From assembly GCF_029023785.1 (NCBI RefSeq), contig NZ_CP118955.1:2181001-2245000 (forward strand): a stretch of 64,000 bases of DNA. The letters are read 5' to 3'. Both the position numbers and the translations under genes were made by a program. Positions within the stretch are counted from its first letter, which is position 1. Every line of letters begins with the position of its first letter. The stretch comes from Enterococcus faecium (GTDB lineage Bacteria > Bacillota > Bacilli > Lactobacillales > Enterococcaceae). Shown here in pieces: positions 45,043 through 53,839 of this stretch. Under the pieces are notes generated by a model. The model was not told where the DNA came from. It made no database searches and worked only from the letters and a program-made list of their open reading frames with translations.

Positions 45043-46227
45043 TTAGCCGCGCAGACGCTCCACATCACGGGCAATCATTAGTTCCTCATCTGTTGGGATC
45101 ACTAATACTCTTACTTTTGATTCTTTTGTAGAGATATCTACTTCTTCACCACGCAATTCATTCAACGCTGGATCGATTTCACAACCAAACCAAGACATAC
45201 CTTTGATGATTTCACTACGTACATGTCCGTCATTCTCGCCGATACCAGCAGTAAAGACAATTGCATCAACACCATTCATCGTTGTCACATAACCGCCGAT
45301 GTATTTTCGGATGCGGTCCACGAAAATGTCATAAGCTAAACGAATATGTTCTTTTTCATAGTTCTTTTCAAGATCACGCATATCACTAGACAATCCTGTT
45401 AGGCCTAGCAGACCAGATTTCTTGTTCAAAACATTGATCATTTCATCAATATCAATCTCTAATTTTTCCATTAAATATGGGAGAACAGCTGGATCGATAT
45501 CACCTGAACGTGTACCCATTGTCACCCCAGCTAATGGTGTGAATCCCATAGAAGTATCCATGGATTTACCTCCATCGACTGCTGTGATCGATACACCATT
45601 TCCTAAGTGGCAAGTGATGATTTTTAGTTCTTCGATCGGTTTGTTCAATAATTTTGCCGCACGTTCCGACACATAACGATGACTTGTGCCATGGAAGCCA
45701 TATTTTCTTACTTTGAAATCTTCATAATAAGACACCGGTAAGCTATATAAATAATTTTGCTTTGGCATTGTTGAGTGGAAAGATGTATCGAATACAGCCA
45801 CACTCAAAATGTCAGGTAAAATCTTTTTAAACGCTTTGATCCCCATTAAGTTTGCAGGATTATGCAAAGGAGCAAATTCTGCTAATTCAGCAATGCGGTC
45901 CATTACTTTCTCATCGATCACTACTGAATCCCCATAAGTTTCTCCTCCGTGAACAACACGGTGCCCTACTCCGGTGATTTCATCATAAGAGCTTAAAATT
46001 TGCAGTTCAATCAACTGATCTAACAGCATTTTTACTGCTACTTCGTGGTTTTCGATATCCATGATTTGTTCGAATTTTTGATTATCGCCGTACTTGATGG
46101 TAAAAATAGAATCTTGTAAACCGATACGTTCGACGATCCCTTTCGCAACTACGGTTTCTTCTGGCATTTGATATAATTGCCATTTCAAACTTGAACTCCC
46201 AGCATTGATTGCAATTGTTTTAGACAT
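45043..46227 (-). CDS. ackA: Acetate kinase
   Basis: A 394-residue ASKHA-fold kinase of standard length. The start is [18 protein letters not shown]; the signature segments [14 protein letters not shown] and CHLGNGVSI are all present. It makes ATP and acetate from acetyl phosphate. It is 24 bp behind a YtxK-like methyltransferase at the end of the comG cluster, an order shared with streptococci. Confidence 0.97.
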   Translation of the reverse strand: MSKTIAINAGSSSLKWQLYQMPEETVVAKGIVERIGLQDSIFTIKYGDNQKFEQIMDIENHEVAVKMLLDQLIELQILSSYDEITGVGHRVVHGGETYGDSVVIDEKVMDRIAELAEFAPLHNPANLMGIKAFKKILPDILSVAVFDTSFHSTMPKQNYLYSLPVSYYEDFKVRKYGFHGTSHRYVSERAAKLLNKPIEELKIITCHLGNGVSITAVDGGKSMDTSMGFTPLAGVTMGTRSGDIDPAVLPYLMEKLEIDIDEMINVLNKKSGLLGLTGLSSDMRDLEKNYEKEHIRLAYDIFVDRIRKYIGGYVTTMNGVDAIVFTAGIGENDGHVRSEIIKGMSWFGCEIDPALNELRGEEVDISTKESKVRVLVIPTDEELMIARDVERLRG

Positions 46228-46251
46228 ATGACTCTCCTTCTCGTTGAATGA

Positions 46252-47259
46252 TTACAGAGCAGATGATTTCCAGTTTTTAAACTCGTTGAAAAATTCCGTC
46301 ACCTTCTCTGGTTCTTTTAATGAAGCAAGTTTCACAAGCAAGACTTCTTTTACTTGTTGTGCTTGTGGTCCTTTTTTCTGTAAGATCAAAATACTTTTTT
46401 GCGATTGTTTATTACGGAACAATTCATCTGGCAATTGAATCATTCCTTGAAGATAACCTTCTTCTTTAAACCATTTTTTGATTTCTTCACTTTGATCCGT
46501 TTCTAAAAATCCACTCGGCATCAAAAACAAACCAAAACCATCCGGCTTCACATATTTCATTGATTGCTCTAGCAATAAATGATGTGCATAACTATGGCCT
46601 TCTTCGGTACTTGTTAAAAACTCTTTTGCTTTTTCGTCATTCGGATAATAACCGATTGGCAAATCGCTGATTGCAAAATCGACAGGATCTATTAATAATT
46701 CCTGCAACCCGTCTTGATGAAAGTATTGAACATTTGCTTGTGTCAAATCACTTGTAGAAGCTGCGACAGCCAACAATGTATCATCAATATCCACACCAAT
46801 TCCTTCTGTTTGGTACCCCGCATTCGATAGGTTTAAAAGAACTGTTAATAACAAGTTGCCCATTCCTGCCGCAATATCCAGAATCTTAACCGGTGCTTTT
46901 TTATTTGTGTATAGTTGTTCAATAAGAAAAACAAATAAAAAACCGATACTATCAGGAGTGAGTTGATGGTTCGCCTGCAAATGTTCTGTCTGGCTGCCCT
47001 TCAATAAAAGTAATTGAGACAGTCTGCGCCATTCTTCTGGCTCGAAAGAAAGTTTCTTCAACTCTTCATAAAGAGCTGTGATCCGTTGCGTTGTCTCTTT
47101 TGTCGGCACTCCATCCACCACACGTACTTGATAATCATCTATTAAATTTTCTGCATTTTCGACATAGGCTTCTAAAAAGGAAGTTCCCAATGCATTCTGT
47201 AAAAGCTGAATAGCTTCCAGGTTTTGATTAAACCCTTGTTCCATTTTTTCTGGTAACAT
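46252..47259 (-). CDS. Class I methyltransferase, YtxK-like
   Basis: A 335-residue protein related to N6-adenine methyltransferases of restriction systems. The S-adenosylmethionine motif is ILDIAAGMGNLLL and the active site is DLPIGYYPND, where NPPY is replaced by a DLPIGYY variant. An N-terminal helical domain precedes it. The target is unknown; the gene regularly follows comG operons. The M at 47259 with GAGG upstream is preferred over the ATG four codons earlier. A strong extended -10 promoter precedes it, so it is not wholly dependent on comG transcription. Confidence 0.82.
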   Translation of the reverse strand: MLPEKMEQGFNQNLEAIQLLQNALGTSFLEAYVENAENLIDDYQVRVVDGVPTKETTQRITALYEELKKLSFEPEEWRRLSQLLLLKGSQTEHLQANHQLTPDSIGFLFVFLIEQLYTNKKAPVKILDIAAGMGNLLLTVLLNLSNAGYQTEGIGVDIDDTLLAVAASTSDLTQANVQYFHQDGLQELLIDPVDFAISDLPIGYYPNDEKAKEFLTSTEEGHSYAHHLLLEQSMKYVKPDGFGLFLMPSGFLETDQSEEIKKWFKEEGYLQGMIQLPDELFRNKQSQKSILILQKKGPQAQQVKEVLLVKLASLKEPEKVTEFFNEFKNWKSSAL

Positions 47260-47281
47260 GGTGCACCTCATTTCTAGATAT

Positions 47282-47290
47282 ATTATAACA
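47282..47290 (-). promoter_or_regulatory. Extended -10 promoter of the methyltransferase-ackA unit
   Basis: On the minus strand TGTTATAAT is a perfect extended -10 (TATAAT at 47282-47287). Confidence 0.6.
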
Positions 47291-47430
47291 ATTTTTTCAC
47301 CTGTTTAATTCTATCGAACAATTGACAAAATTTCAATCGTTTTCACTGTTTTTTATTTGTGAAACGGCAAACATTTTTTTATTAAAAACAGTGTTATAAC
47401 AGAAAAGAGGGCGTTTTCACGAACATTCCA

Positions 47431-47790
47431 TCATTCTGTACTAGTATCTGTATCATTTTTTACTTCTTCTGTGAACCGAAAGATAAACGGTGAGACTTCC
47501 ACCTCTAAGAATAGGGACTGTTGTACCCACTGATATGTTACAGATCCAGTTGTGTAGTAAAAAACTCCTTCCGAACTTTCGGCAAGCGTAGACTGTTCCG
47601 ATAAAGCCATCTGCTTCATTATTTTTGCTATATAATAATTTTTGATTCGTATATTAAGATCCATTGACAAACGGTAGCTTTCTAATGCTGCCATCAATAA
47701 AAACGTACATAAAAGAAATAAAAGCAAGACAGAAAATAAAATAGAGCCCTTATAACATTTTCTACTGATCGTTTTTTGTCCATATGGCAT
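47431..47790 (-). CDS. comGG: Competence pseudopilus protein ComGG
   Basis: The last small protein of the comG operon, 119 residues from the ATG at 47790 (GGAG nine bases upstream; a longer form starts at 47820). The N-terminus is basic (SRKCYKGSILF) followed by a membrane helix (residues about 20-40), in the manner of a minor pseudopilin with a degenerate cleavage site. The rest is not conserved enough to recognise, so the assignment rests on position. It overlaps comGF. Confidence 0.7.
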   Translation of the reverse strand: MPYGQKTISRKCYKGSILFSVLLLFLLCTFLLMAALESYRLSMDLNIRIKNYYIAKIMKQMALSEQSTLAESSEGVFYYTTGSVTYQWVQQSLFLEVEVSPFIFRFTEEVKNDTDTSTE

Positions 47791-48217
47791 ATCCATCTTC
47801 TCCATTTTCAAAGTGTACATAAAAAGAAATTGTGTGTTCTTTTTCCAATAATTGAAGCTCAGTGATACTTGTTAACATAGGTTGATGTCCGCCGGAAGTT
47901 CTTCTTTTACGTATCATTGCCTGATATCTTTCGATGATATACTGTTTATCCTCGATCGTGTAGTGCAGTTGCTGATTTTTCACAGAGACATTGTGACTGC
48001 TCTTGAGTTCTTCTTCTAATTGTGCTAAAAATATTAGCCACTCTTTTTGATCTTTACGCTGCAAAAATTCACTTACTTGGATGGTTTGCTGAATCAAAAG
48101 ATTGAATGTGAGCAATAGACTGCTCAATATCATCAGTCCAATTAGACATTCAATCAGCGTAAATGCTGGAATTACTTGTTTTTTCAATACTGATCGCTTC
48201 TTTCTCCATATTGACAA
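47762..48217 (-). CDS. comGF: Competence pseudopilin ComGF
   Basis: A 151-residue minor pseudopilin. The N-terminal prepilin motif is PAFTLIECLIGLMILSSLLL, with Ala in place of Gly at the cleavage position. The ORF begins at TTG 48217; another TTG at 48187 is possible and the start is uncertain. Overlaps with comGE and comGG imply coupled translation. Confidence 0.8.
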   Translation of the reverse strand: MSIWRKKRSVLKKQVIPAFTLIECLIGLMILSSLLLTFNLLIQQTIQVSEFLQRKDQKEWLIFLAQLEEELKSSHNVSVKNQQLHYTIEDKQYIIERYQAMIRKRRTSGGHQPMLTSITELQLLEKEHTISFYVHFENGEDGYAIWTKNDQ

Positions 48218-48497
48218 ACACTTTTTCGATTACTCCATTATTATCGACAATTTGGATATCGTATGGGATCATTTCTTCCCTTCGCTCTGGTCTTTTGTGA
48301 TACATCCGCTGCGTCTTGATATCTTCATAAATCATTCGAATAAATAGCAGTTCCTCCCCACTTTTCTTTTCTGCCTGAAGCAAAAACAGCTGGCCAAAGC
48401 TCACTAAGTAGACACAGACAGAAGCGATCATAAGCGCTGTAAGGGACTCCAACAAAACAAATCCTGTTTTATTCAATTCTTTTTGTATAGCGACCAC
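48150..48497 (-). CDS. comGE: Competence pseudopilin ComGE
   Basis: A 115-residue protein with prepilin motif GFVLLESLTALMIASV and one membrane helix. The only start codons near the N-terminus are GTG at 48497, which overlaps its own GGGAG, or an unusual ATA three codons later; the true start is unclear. It overlaps comGD and comGF. Confidence 0.78.
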   Translation of the reverse strand: MVAIQKELNKTGFVLLESLTALMIASVCVYLVSFGQLFLLQAEKKSGEELLFIRMIYEDIKTQRMYHKRPERREEMIPYDIQIVDNNGVIEKVFVNMEKEAISIEKTSNSSIYAD

Positions 48498-48963
48498 TCC
48501 CTATCTGGAATTGATACGTAATCGTCCGCTCTTTTTCTTCCCAATAAAATTGATAAGCTTTTAGTGAACTTTCATTCCCGGTTCTAGCAGCAAAAGTAAT
48601 AGAAGCATGGCGTTTCAAGGTAATCTCATCAGGAATATCTAATACTTCCCAATTTATTTTATCTGGATTCGGAACATGAAAAATGATTTGATTCTCTTCA
48701 CTATTCCAATAAAAGCCTGTTTGGATCTGATTCACAATAGCGATTTTTTGCGTAGAATAGATTCGTTTTTCAAATTGGCCGAAAAATTGATAGACTGCCA
48801 ATTCATTCTTCCATGCAGAAAATGCGAGAACTGGAAAAGAAAGGATCGTTGTAAGTAATAAAATCAGTAAGAGTGATTCAAACAACGTATATCCTGATGC
48901 TAAAACCTTACCTTCAAGGCCGCTGATAGATTTCTGCATGTTCTCGTTTGATATAGCCTTCAT
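48469..48963 (-). CDS. comGD: Competence pseudopilin ComGD
   Basis: A 164-residue pseudopilin with the prepilin motif SGYTLFESLLLILLLTTIL at about residues 23-41. The ATG at 48963 follows GAGGAA with nine bases of spacing and overlaps comGC by 50 bp. It would be cleaved and methylated by the prepilin peptidase ComC, which is outside this window. Confidence 0.85.
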   Translation of the reverse strand: MKAISNENMQKSISGLEGKVLASGYTLFESLLLILLLTTILSFPVLAFSAWKNELAVYQFFGQFEKRIYSTQKIAIVNQIQTGFYWNSEENQIIFHVPNPDKINWEVLDIPDEITLKRHASITFAARTGNESSLKAYQFYWEEKERTITYQFQIGSGRYTKRIE

Positions 48964-49192
48964 TCAACAATTCCTCCACAGTAGGAACTCTTCCATTATT
49001 TTGAAGCGCATAGAGCTCTTTTTGTGTGTCTACCAACTGGATGATCGCTTCACGACTTTCTTGGTCTACATGATTCCTATAACGCGACAAATTAGGGACG
49101 AACAACAACACTAATACACTGATGATCAGTAAGACGATTAGCATTTCGATCAATGTAAAACCGCTATAATAAGATATTTTTCTCTTTTTCAT
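48914..49192 (-). CDS. comGC: Major competence pseudopilin ComGC
   Basis: A 92-residue type IV pilin-like protein. The prepilin cleavage site is SGFTLIEMLIVLLIISVL (residues about 10-27), followed by a hydrophobic helix. It is the main subunit of the transformation pilus. The ATG at 49192 follows GAGGAGG and overlaps comGB by 4 bp (ATGA). The longer frame upstream lies within comGB. Confidence 0.93.
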   Translation of the reverse strand: MKKRKISYYSGFTLIEMLIVLLIISVLVLLFVPNLSRYRNHVDQESREAIIQLVDTQKELYALQNNGRVPTVEELLNEGYIKREHAEIYQRP

Positions 49193-50238
49193 GGCAAAAC
49201 CTCCTCTATGCTTCCGTAAACAGGTAATAAAACAGCGGCATAAACTAATAAAATCAAAGCCGCTACGCCCAAAAAAATGATTGGCTGAATAAAATGCATC
49301 CAGTGATGAAGACGTTTGAAAAGCTGTTTTCTTGTCCATTCGCTGTAAAAAATCAGTTCTTTACCTAAACTTCCCTTTGCCTCTCCCTGTAAAACAATTT
49401 TACTGAATTCTTCTGATAGAAAACGATAATTCTGGAACTGCTCAGCCAATGACATACCTGCCTCCAATCCTTGAATCAACTTAGAGGCAAGATGCTGAAT
49501 CAGACTTTCTTGTTTCGTTTCCTTTAAGCAGACTATGATTTGCCTTAATTCGAAACCTTCATGAAAAAGCTTTCCAATCTCTAGTGACAAATAAGCCGAT
49601 TGATACAAGGAATATATCGGTCCAATCAATAATTGTCTGCTTATCCATTCACTCTGATCAACAGGAGACAACTTCATCAGACGATACCTTACTAGTAAAG
49701 CCAATAGAGTAACCGCTAGGATGAATAGTAGAACATACCAATGAAAGACTTGTATCAGCTGAATACCCCAATGCTCTTGCATGACCATTCCTGAACCAAT
49801 AAGCTGAGGCAAAACGAACAACCGCATACTAAACAAGATACCTAGCAAAAAGGTGAGCAATAGCATCGGATATGCAAGCAGCTTTTTCAAATCATTGCGA
49901 AATCCTTCAACAAGCCGAAACTGTTTGGCAATTTCCAACAAAGTTGTCGGCAGATTCCCATGACGTTCAGCTAACTCGATCTGTACCAGTTGCTCTGCTC
50001 CATATCCTATTTGCGAAAGTACCTCACTAAACGCTTGCCCTTCCTTTAGCTGATGTTGGATATTTGCCAAAATAACAGGTGGAAACGAACGGATCGTGAG
50101 TAATAAATAAAGGGATTCTTGCAGACTAAAACCAGATAAAAGCAGTTCTCCCATGGTTTGTGCAAACTGGTTTTGCTGGCTTCTTGTTAATCCTTTAGAA
50201 TAGTTCTGACTGCCAAATATTTTCCTGAGCTTCTTCAT
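49189..50238 (-). CDS. comGB: Competence pilus inner-membrane platform protein ComGB
   Basis: A 349-residue GspF/PilC-like protein with two T2SSF repeats and three membrane helices (about residues 125-145, 165-185 and 320-340). It anchors pilus assembly in the membrane and works with the ATPase ComGA. The ATG at 50238 follows GGGAGG and overlaps comGA by 44 bp. Confidence 0.92.
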   Translation of the reverse strand: MKKLRKIFGSQNYSKGLTRSQQNQFAQTMGELLLSGFSLQESLYLLLTIRSFPPVILANIQHQLKEGQAFSEVLSQIGYGAEQLVQIELAERHGNLPTTLLEIAKQFRLVEGFRNDLKKLLAYPMLLLTFLLGILFSMRLFVLPQLIGSGMVMQEHWGIQLIQVFHWYVLLFILAVTLLALLVRYRLMKLSPVDQSEWISRQLLIGPIYSLYQSAYLSLEIGKLFHEGFELRQIIVCLKETKQESLIQHLASKLIQGLEAGMSLAEQFQNYRFLSEEFSKIVLQGEAKGSLGKELIFYSEWTRKQLFKRLHHWMHFIQPIIFLGVAALILLVYAAVLLPVYGSIEEVLP

Positions 50239-51124
50239 AACTTTCCTCCCATGATTTTTTTACTGATTCTTCCTCCATAAATTGATAACTCCATAAAACA
50301 GAAGGATGGTGATTGGCATCTTCCAAAAGTTCTTGATAAATGACACCAGCTAAACATTCAGATAGCTCTTCTTTTTTCTTTGTCAGTTCATGGATTCTGA
50401 CCAATGTACCTTCAAGATTGCGTGCATGTACGGTTGCAAAAACCCGGTGCCCTGTTAGTGCTGCTCTTACCGCAGCATGTGCAGTTGATTCATCTCTTAT
50501 CTCGCCAATGATTAGCAAGTCTGGACGATGCCGTAATGCGAGTTTCAAAAGTGTATCATAAGTCTGTGCTATTTTCGGATTGATCTGTAGCTGCAGAAAA
50601 AACGGTTCTTCTATCTCTACAGGATCTTCGATAGTAATCACTTGCAATTTTTCTTCCAAAGCCAACCGATACATTAGAGAAGTCTTGCCTGATCCGACTG
50701 GTCCGCTGAAAAGGTATAATCCACGTCTGACGGTTTTCTGTAAAATAGTTGCAAAATCTCGAGAACTAAAGCAACGATGGGGTGTTTCAAAAGTACCGTA
50801 TAATAGCCGAATCACTAAACTCTCTCGTTGAAGGTAATCTCCTACAGAAGACAACCGCAGACGAACTTCCTGTTTTTCTAAAGAATAAGTAAATGCACCT
50901 AACTGAGCTTTTCTTTTTTCTCCGATATCCATCTGTCCCAAATACTTAAATCTTGAGATCAGTTGCTGTCCATCTGCCGAAGAGACTTTCTTCCAGAATG
51001 TTCGTTTTTTTCCATAGCGAAAATAGATGTAAAATACTTCTGAAGCTGGCAATATATATACGTCTTGGGCATGTTTGGCAAAACTTTCACTTATCATTTG
51101 ATCCGATAATCGTTTTATTTCCAT
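50195..51124 (-). CDS. comGA: Competence pilus assembly ATPase ComGA
   Basis: A 309-residue GspE/PilT-type ATPase. Walker A GPVGSGKTS is at residues 141-149, the Asp box ITIEDPVE follows, and Walker B is LLIGEIRDEST. It drives pilus extension in DNA uptake. The ATG at 51124 follows GGAGGGGAG; the longer frame to 51205 includes the untranslated leader. It heads the seven-gene operon, with no visible TACGAATA com-box. Confidence 0.93.
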   Translation of the reverse strand: MEIKRLSDQMISESFAKHAQDVYILPASEVFYIYFRYGKKRTFWKKVSSADGQQLISRFKYLGQMDIGEKRKAQLGAFTYSLEKQEVRLRLSSVGDYLQRESLVIRLLYGTFETPHRCFSSRDFATILQKTVRRGLYLFSGPVGSGKTSLMYRLALEEKLQVITIEDPVEIEEPFFLQLQINPKIAQTYDTLLKLALRHRPDLLIIGEIRDESTAHAAVRAALTGHRVFATVHARNLEGTLVRIHELTKKKEELSECLAGVIYQELLEDANHHPSVLWSYQFMEEESVKKSWEESYEEAQENIWQSELF

Positions 51125-51198
51125 TATTCTCCCCTCCACAAAAAACATACGTCTTTTTGATCTTTTTGTTTCAAATAAAATGAATTTACAAAAAAATA

Positions 51199-51226
51199 TT
51201 GGCAAAAGCCGAATTTATGTTATACT
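51199..51226 (+). promoter_or_regulatory. Promoter of the adenine deaminase gene
   Basis: TTGGCA (51199-51204) and TATACT (51221-51226) are 16 bp apart with an extended -10 TG. The start codon follows about 30 bp later. Confidence 0.65.
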
Positions 51227-51255
51227 TATAAAAATTTATCTTGGGAGGCACTCCA

Positions 51256-53010
51256 TTGGAAACAACATTAAGGAAATATATCGAAGTAGCAAGTAAAAAA
51301 AAGCCTGCTGACCTAGTGATCAAGCATGCTAAGATCGTCAACGTCTTTACGAAAGAAATCATGGAAAAAGATGTAGCAATCTGCGAAGGAATGATCGTAG
51401 GAATCGGTGAATACGAAGGAAAAAGCGTACATAATGCTAATGGGCAATATCTAGTGCCAGGATTCATCGATGGCCATGTGCATATCGAAAGCTCACTTTT
51501 ATCACCAAGCGAATTTTCAAAAGTATCCTTGCTTCATGGAGTTACTACTGTAGTGACAGATCCCCATGAAATAGGAAACATTGCTGGGAGTACAGGTCTT
51601 GAGTTTATGATAGAAGATGCAAGACAAACACTCATGAATATCTTTTTTATGCTACCTTCTTGTGTACCTGTAACCCCTTTTGAGACCAATGGTGCAAATT
51701 TAAATGCAAAAAAATTAGCCCCTTTTTTACAAAAACCCGAAGTTTTAGGCTTAGCTGAAGTCATGAACTATCAAGCAGTAGCAAATAATGAAACAGACAT
51801 CCTAGAAAAGATCCAATTGATGCACCAGCATAAGAAAAAAATTGACGGGCATGCAGCTGGTATCGGCATGGAAGAGTTAAATGTTTATCCTGCAGCAGGT
51901 ATTCGGACGGATCATGAAGCTACAACTGCAAAAGAAGCTAAAGAACGTTTGGATCTTGGTATGTATTTAATGGTTCGAGAAGGGACCGTTGCAAAAGATC
52001 TGGCATCGCTACTACCGGCGATCACACCTGAAAATTCAAGAAGATGCTTCTTTGTCACCGATGATAAACTGATCAATGATTTAGTAAAAGAAGGATCAAT
52101 CGATCATATCGTCCGTCAAGCTATTGCACTTGGAATCGATCCATTACAAGCCATTCAGATGGCAACATTGAATGCAGCAGAATGTTTTGATTTGAAAACA
52201 CTAGGTGCGATTGCCCCTGGGTATCAAGCTGATTTCTTCTTAACAGACGATCTTACCAAGCTGCCAATTCATGAAGTTTTCTATAAGGGAACATTAGTTG
52301 TTCAATCTGGGCAACTCCAAGACCATTTATTTGCTGATCATTCAAATTCATATACGTGTTGTCTGCCAAAACTAAACGCTCAACCATTAAATCCACATTC
52401 GTTAGAGCTGCTTCTTTCTTCTTCACAAGCCCATGTGATCGAAATTATCCCGAATAGTCTAGTGACTAAAGATTTGGTAGAAAAAGTGGACCGACAAGGC
52501 GAACGATTCATTCCTTCAATCGAAAAAGACCAATTAAAGATTGCGGTGATCGAGCGTCACCATCAAACGGGAAACATTGGATTAGGCATAGTGAAAGGAT
52601 TTCAGCTGAAACAAGGAGCGATAGCGACAACGATTGCCCATGACTCGCATAATCTAGTTGTCGTTGGGACAAACGACGAGGATATGCTGTATGCTGCTAA
52701 TCTTTTGATTCAAAAAGGTGGCGGGATGACCGTTGTCAACAAACAGCAGGAAATAGCTTGTGTTTCTCTTCCTATAGGCGGAATCATGACACAGGAACCT
52801 TTTTCGATCGTCTATGAACAGTTGAATGAATTAATAACTAAAGCACATCAACTAGGAGCAGCTAAAACCTTTGATCCTTTTTTGACACTTTCTTTCTTAA
52901 CATTATCTGTCATACCCGAATTGAAGATCACCGACAAAGGATTATTTTCATTTTCTCGCTTCCAATTGATTCCACCTTGTGGAAAAACCGATGAAATAAA
53001 TACATTTTAA
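51256..53010 (+). CDS. ade: Adenine deaminase
   Basis: A 584-residue amidohydrolase. The metal-binding motif is FIDGHVHIESS, and DPHEIGN, DGHAAG and DDK supply further ligands and active-site residues. It converts adenine to hypoxanthine and ammonia for purine salvage. The frame starts at a TTG (51241), but GGGAGG lies seven bases before a second TTG at 51256, which is preferred; no ATG is near. A terminator follows. It is divergent from comGA. Confidence 0.93.
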   Translation: METTLRKYIEVASKKKPADLVIKHAKIVNVFTKEIMEKDVAICEGMIVGIGEYEGKSVHNANGQYLVPGFIDGHVHIESSLLSPSEFSKVSLLHGVTTVVTDPHEIGNIAGSTGLEFMIEDARQTLMNIFFMLPSCVPVTPFETNGANLNAKKLAPFLQKPEVLGLAEVMNYQAVANNETDILEKIQLMHQHKKKIDGHAAGIGMEELNVYPAAGIRTDHEATTAKEAKERLDLGMYLMVREGTVAKDLASLLPAITPENSRRCFFVTDDKLINDLVKEGSIDHIVRQAIALGIDPLQAIQMATLNAAECFDLKTLGAIAPGYQADFFLTDDLTKLPIHEVFYKGTLVVQSGQLQDHLFADHSNSYTCCLPKLNAQPLNPHSLELLLSSSQAHVIEIIPNSLVTKDLVEKVDRQGERFIPSIEKDQLKIAVIERHHQTGNIGLGIVKGFQLKQGAIATTIAHDSHNLVVVGTNDEDMLYAANLLIQKGGGMTVVNKQQEIACVSLPIGGIMTQEPFSIVYEQLNELITKAHQLGAAKTFDPFLTLSFLTLSVIPELKITDKGLFSFSRFQLIPPCGKTDEINTF

Positions 53011-53015
53011 ATCAA

Positions 53016-53071
53016 ATAAATCCCAGAAAATACATTACATCTGTAATGTTCATTTTCTGAGATTTATTTAT
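53016..53071 (+). terminator. Terminator of the adenine deaminase gene
   Basis: AAATCCCAGAAAAT pairs with ATTTTCTGAGATTT and an inner ACATTACA with TGTAATGT, followed by T-rich sequence. Confidence 0.8.
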
Positions 53072-53107
53072 GGATATTAATGTTTTTATGAAAGCAGAAA
53101 GTTAGTT

Positions 53108-53770
53108 TCACAGACTTTTCTTTTTGGTCTTATCTTGAAATTGAGCTTCTACTCGATAAATACGTTGACCTTTTGAAGAAAATTTTTCTTCATACTCCGT
53201 CATAATATTGCCTTCAAATTGACTTTGATGTAAATCTAACCATACCTGTTTGAGGATCATGCCATATTGAGAAAAACTTGCCAGAGAATACTCAAACAAT
53301 CCTTGATTATCTGTTTTGAAATGGATTTCTCCATTTGGACGAAGAATCTGTTCATCTACAGCAAGAAAAGTCTTATATGTCAATCGCCGTTTTTCATGAC
53401 GTTTTTTTGGCCATGGATCGGAAAAATTCAGATAGATTTGATCTACTTCGCTGTCAGCGAAATACTCTGTCAACGCTGATCCATCCACATGTAGAAGTTT
53501 CAGGTTAGGAAGCGGTTGTTCGATCAACTTGTCTAGTGCAATCGAAACAACACTGACCTGCATTTCTACTCCAATATAATTGATTTCAGGATGGGCTTTT
53601 GCCATTCCAGTGATGAACTGGCCTTTCCCCATACCAATCTCAATGTGGATTGGATGATCGTTTTCAAACAATTCATTCCATTTTCCCTTCCACAATGTTG
53701 GATCACTAATTACAAAATTCGGGTGAGCCGCTAACATTTCCGCTGCTCCCGGACGATTTCGGACACGCAT
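53108..53770 (-). CDS. trmB: tRNA (guanine(46)-N7)-methyltransferase
   Basis: A 220-residue TrmB. Motifs [11 protein letters not shown] (S-adenosylmethionine) and [17 protein letters not shown], the signature catalytic loop, are present. It makes m7G46 in the variable loop of many tRNAs. The ATG at 53770 follows AAAGGA. It is behind ccrZ with a possible terminator between, the same gene order as in streptococci. Confidence 0.95.
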   Translation of the reverse strand: MRVRNRPGAAEMLAAHPNFVISDPTLWKGKWNELFENDHPIHIEIGMGKGQFITGMAKAHPEINYIGVEMQVSVVSIALDKLIEQPLPNLKLLHVDGSALTEYFADSEVDQIYLNFSDPWPKKRHEKRRLTYKTFLAVDEQILRPNGEIHFKTDNQGLFEYSLASFSQYGMILKQVWLDLHQSQFEGNIMTEYEEKFSSKGQRIYRVEAQFQDKTKKKSL

Positions 53771-53797
53771 TATTTATCTCCATTCCTTTCCTCTAAT

Positions 53798-53839
53798 TAA
53801 AAAGGTCTGGCCAAATCTCCGCAGAGTTTGGGCCAAACC
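53798..53839 (-). terminator. Hairpin terminator between ccrZ and trmB
   Basis: The arms GGTTTGGCC and GGCCAGACC on the minus strand are followed by five U residues. It abuts the ccrZ stop and would reduce read-through into trmB. Confidence 0.65.

Noticed and set aside
51125-51240. Search for a ComX com-box (TACGAATA) upstream of comGA
   Set aside because: Not found on the minus strand; only an AT-rich region shared with the divergent adenine deaminase promoter.
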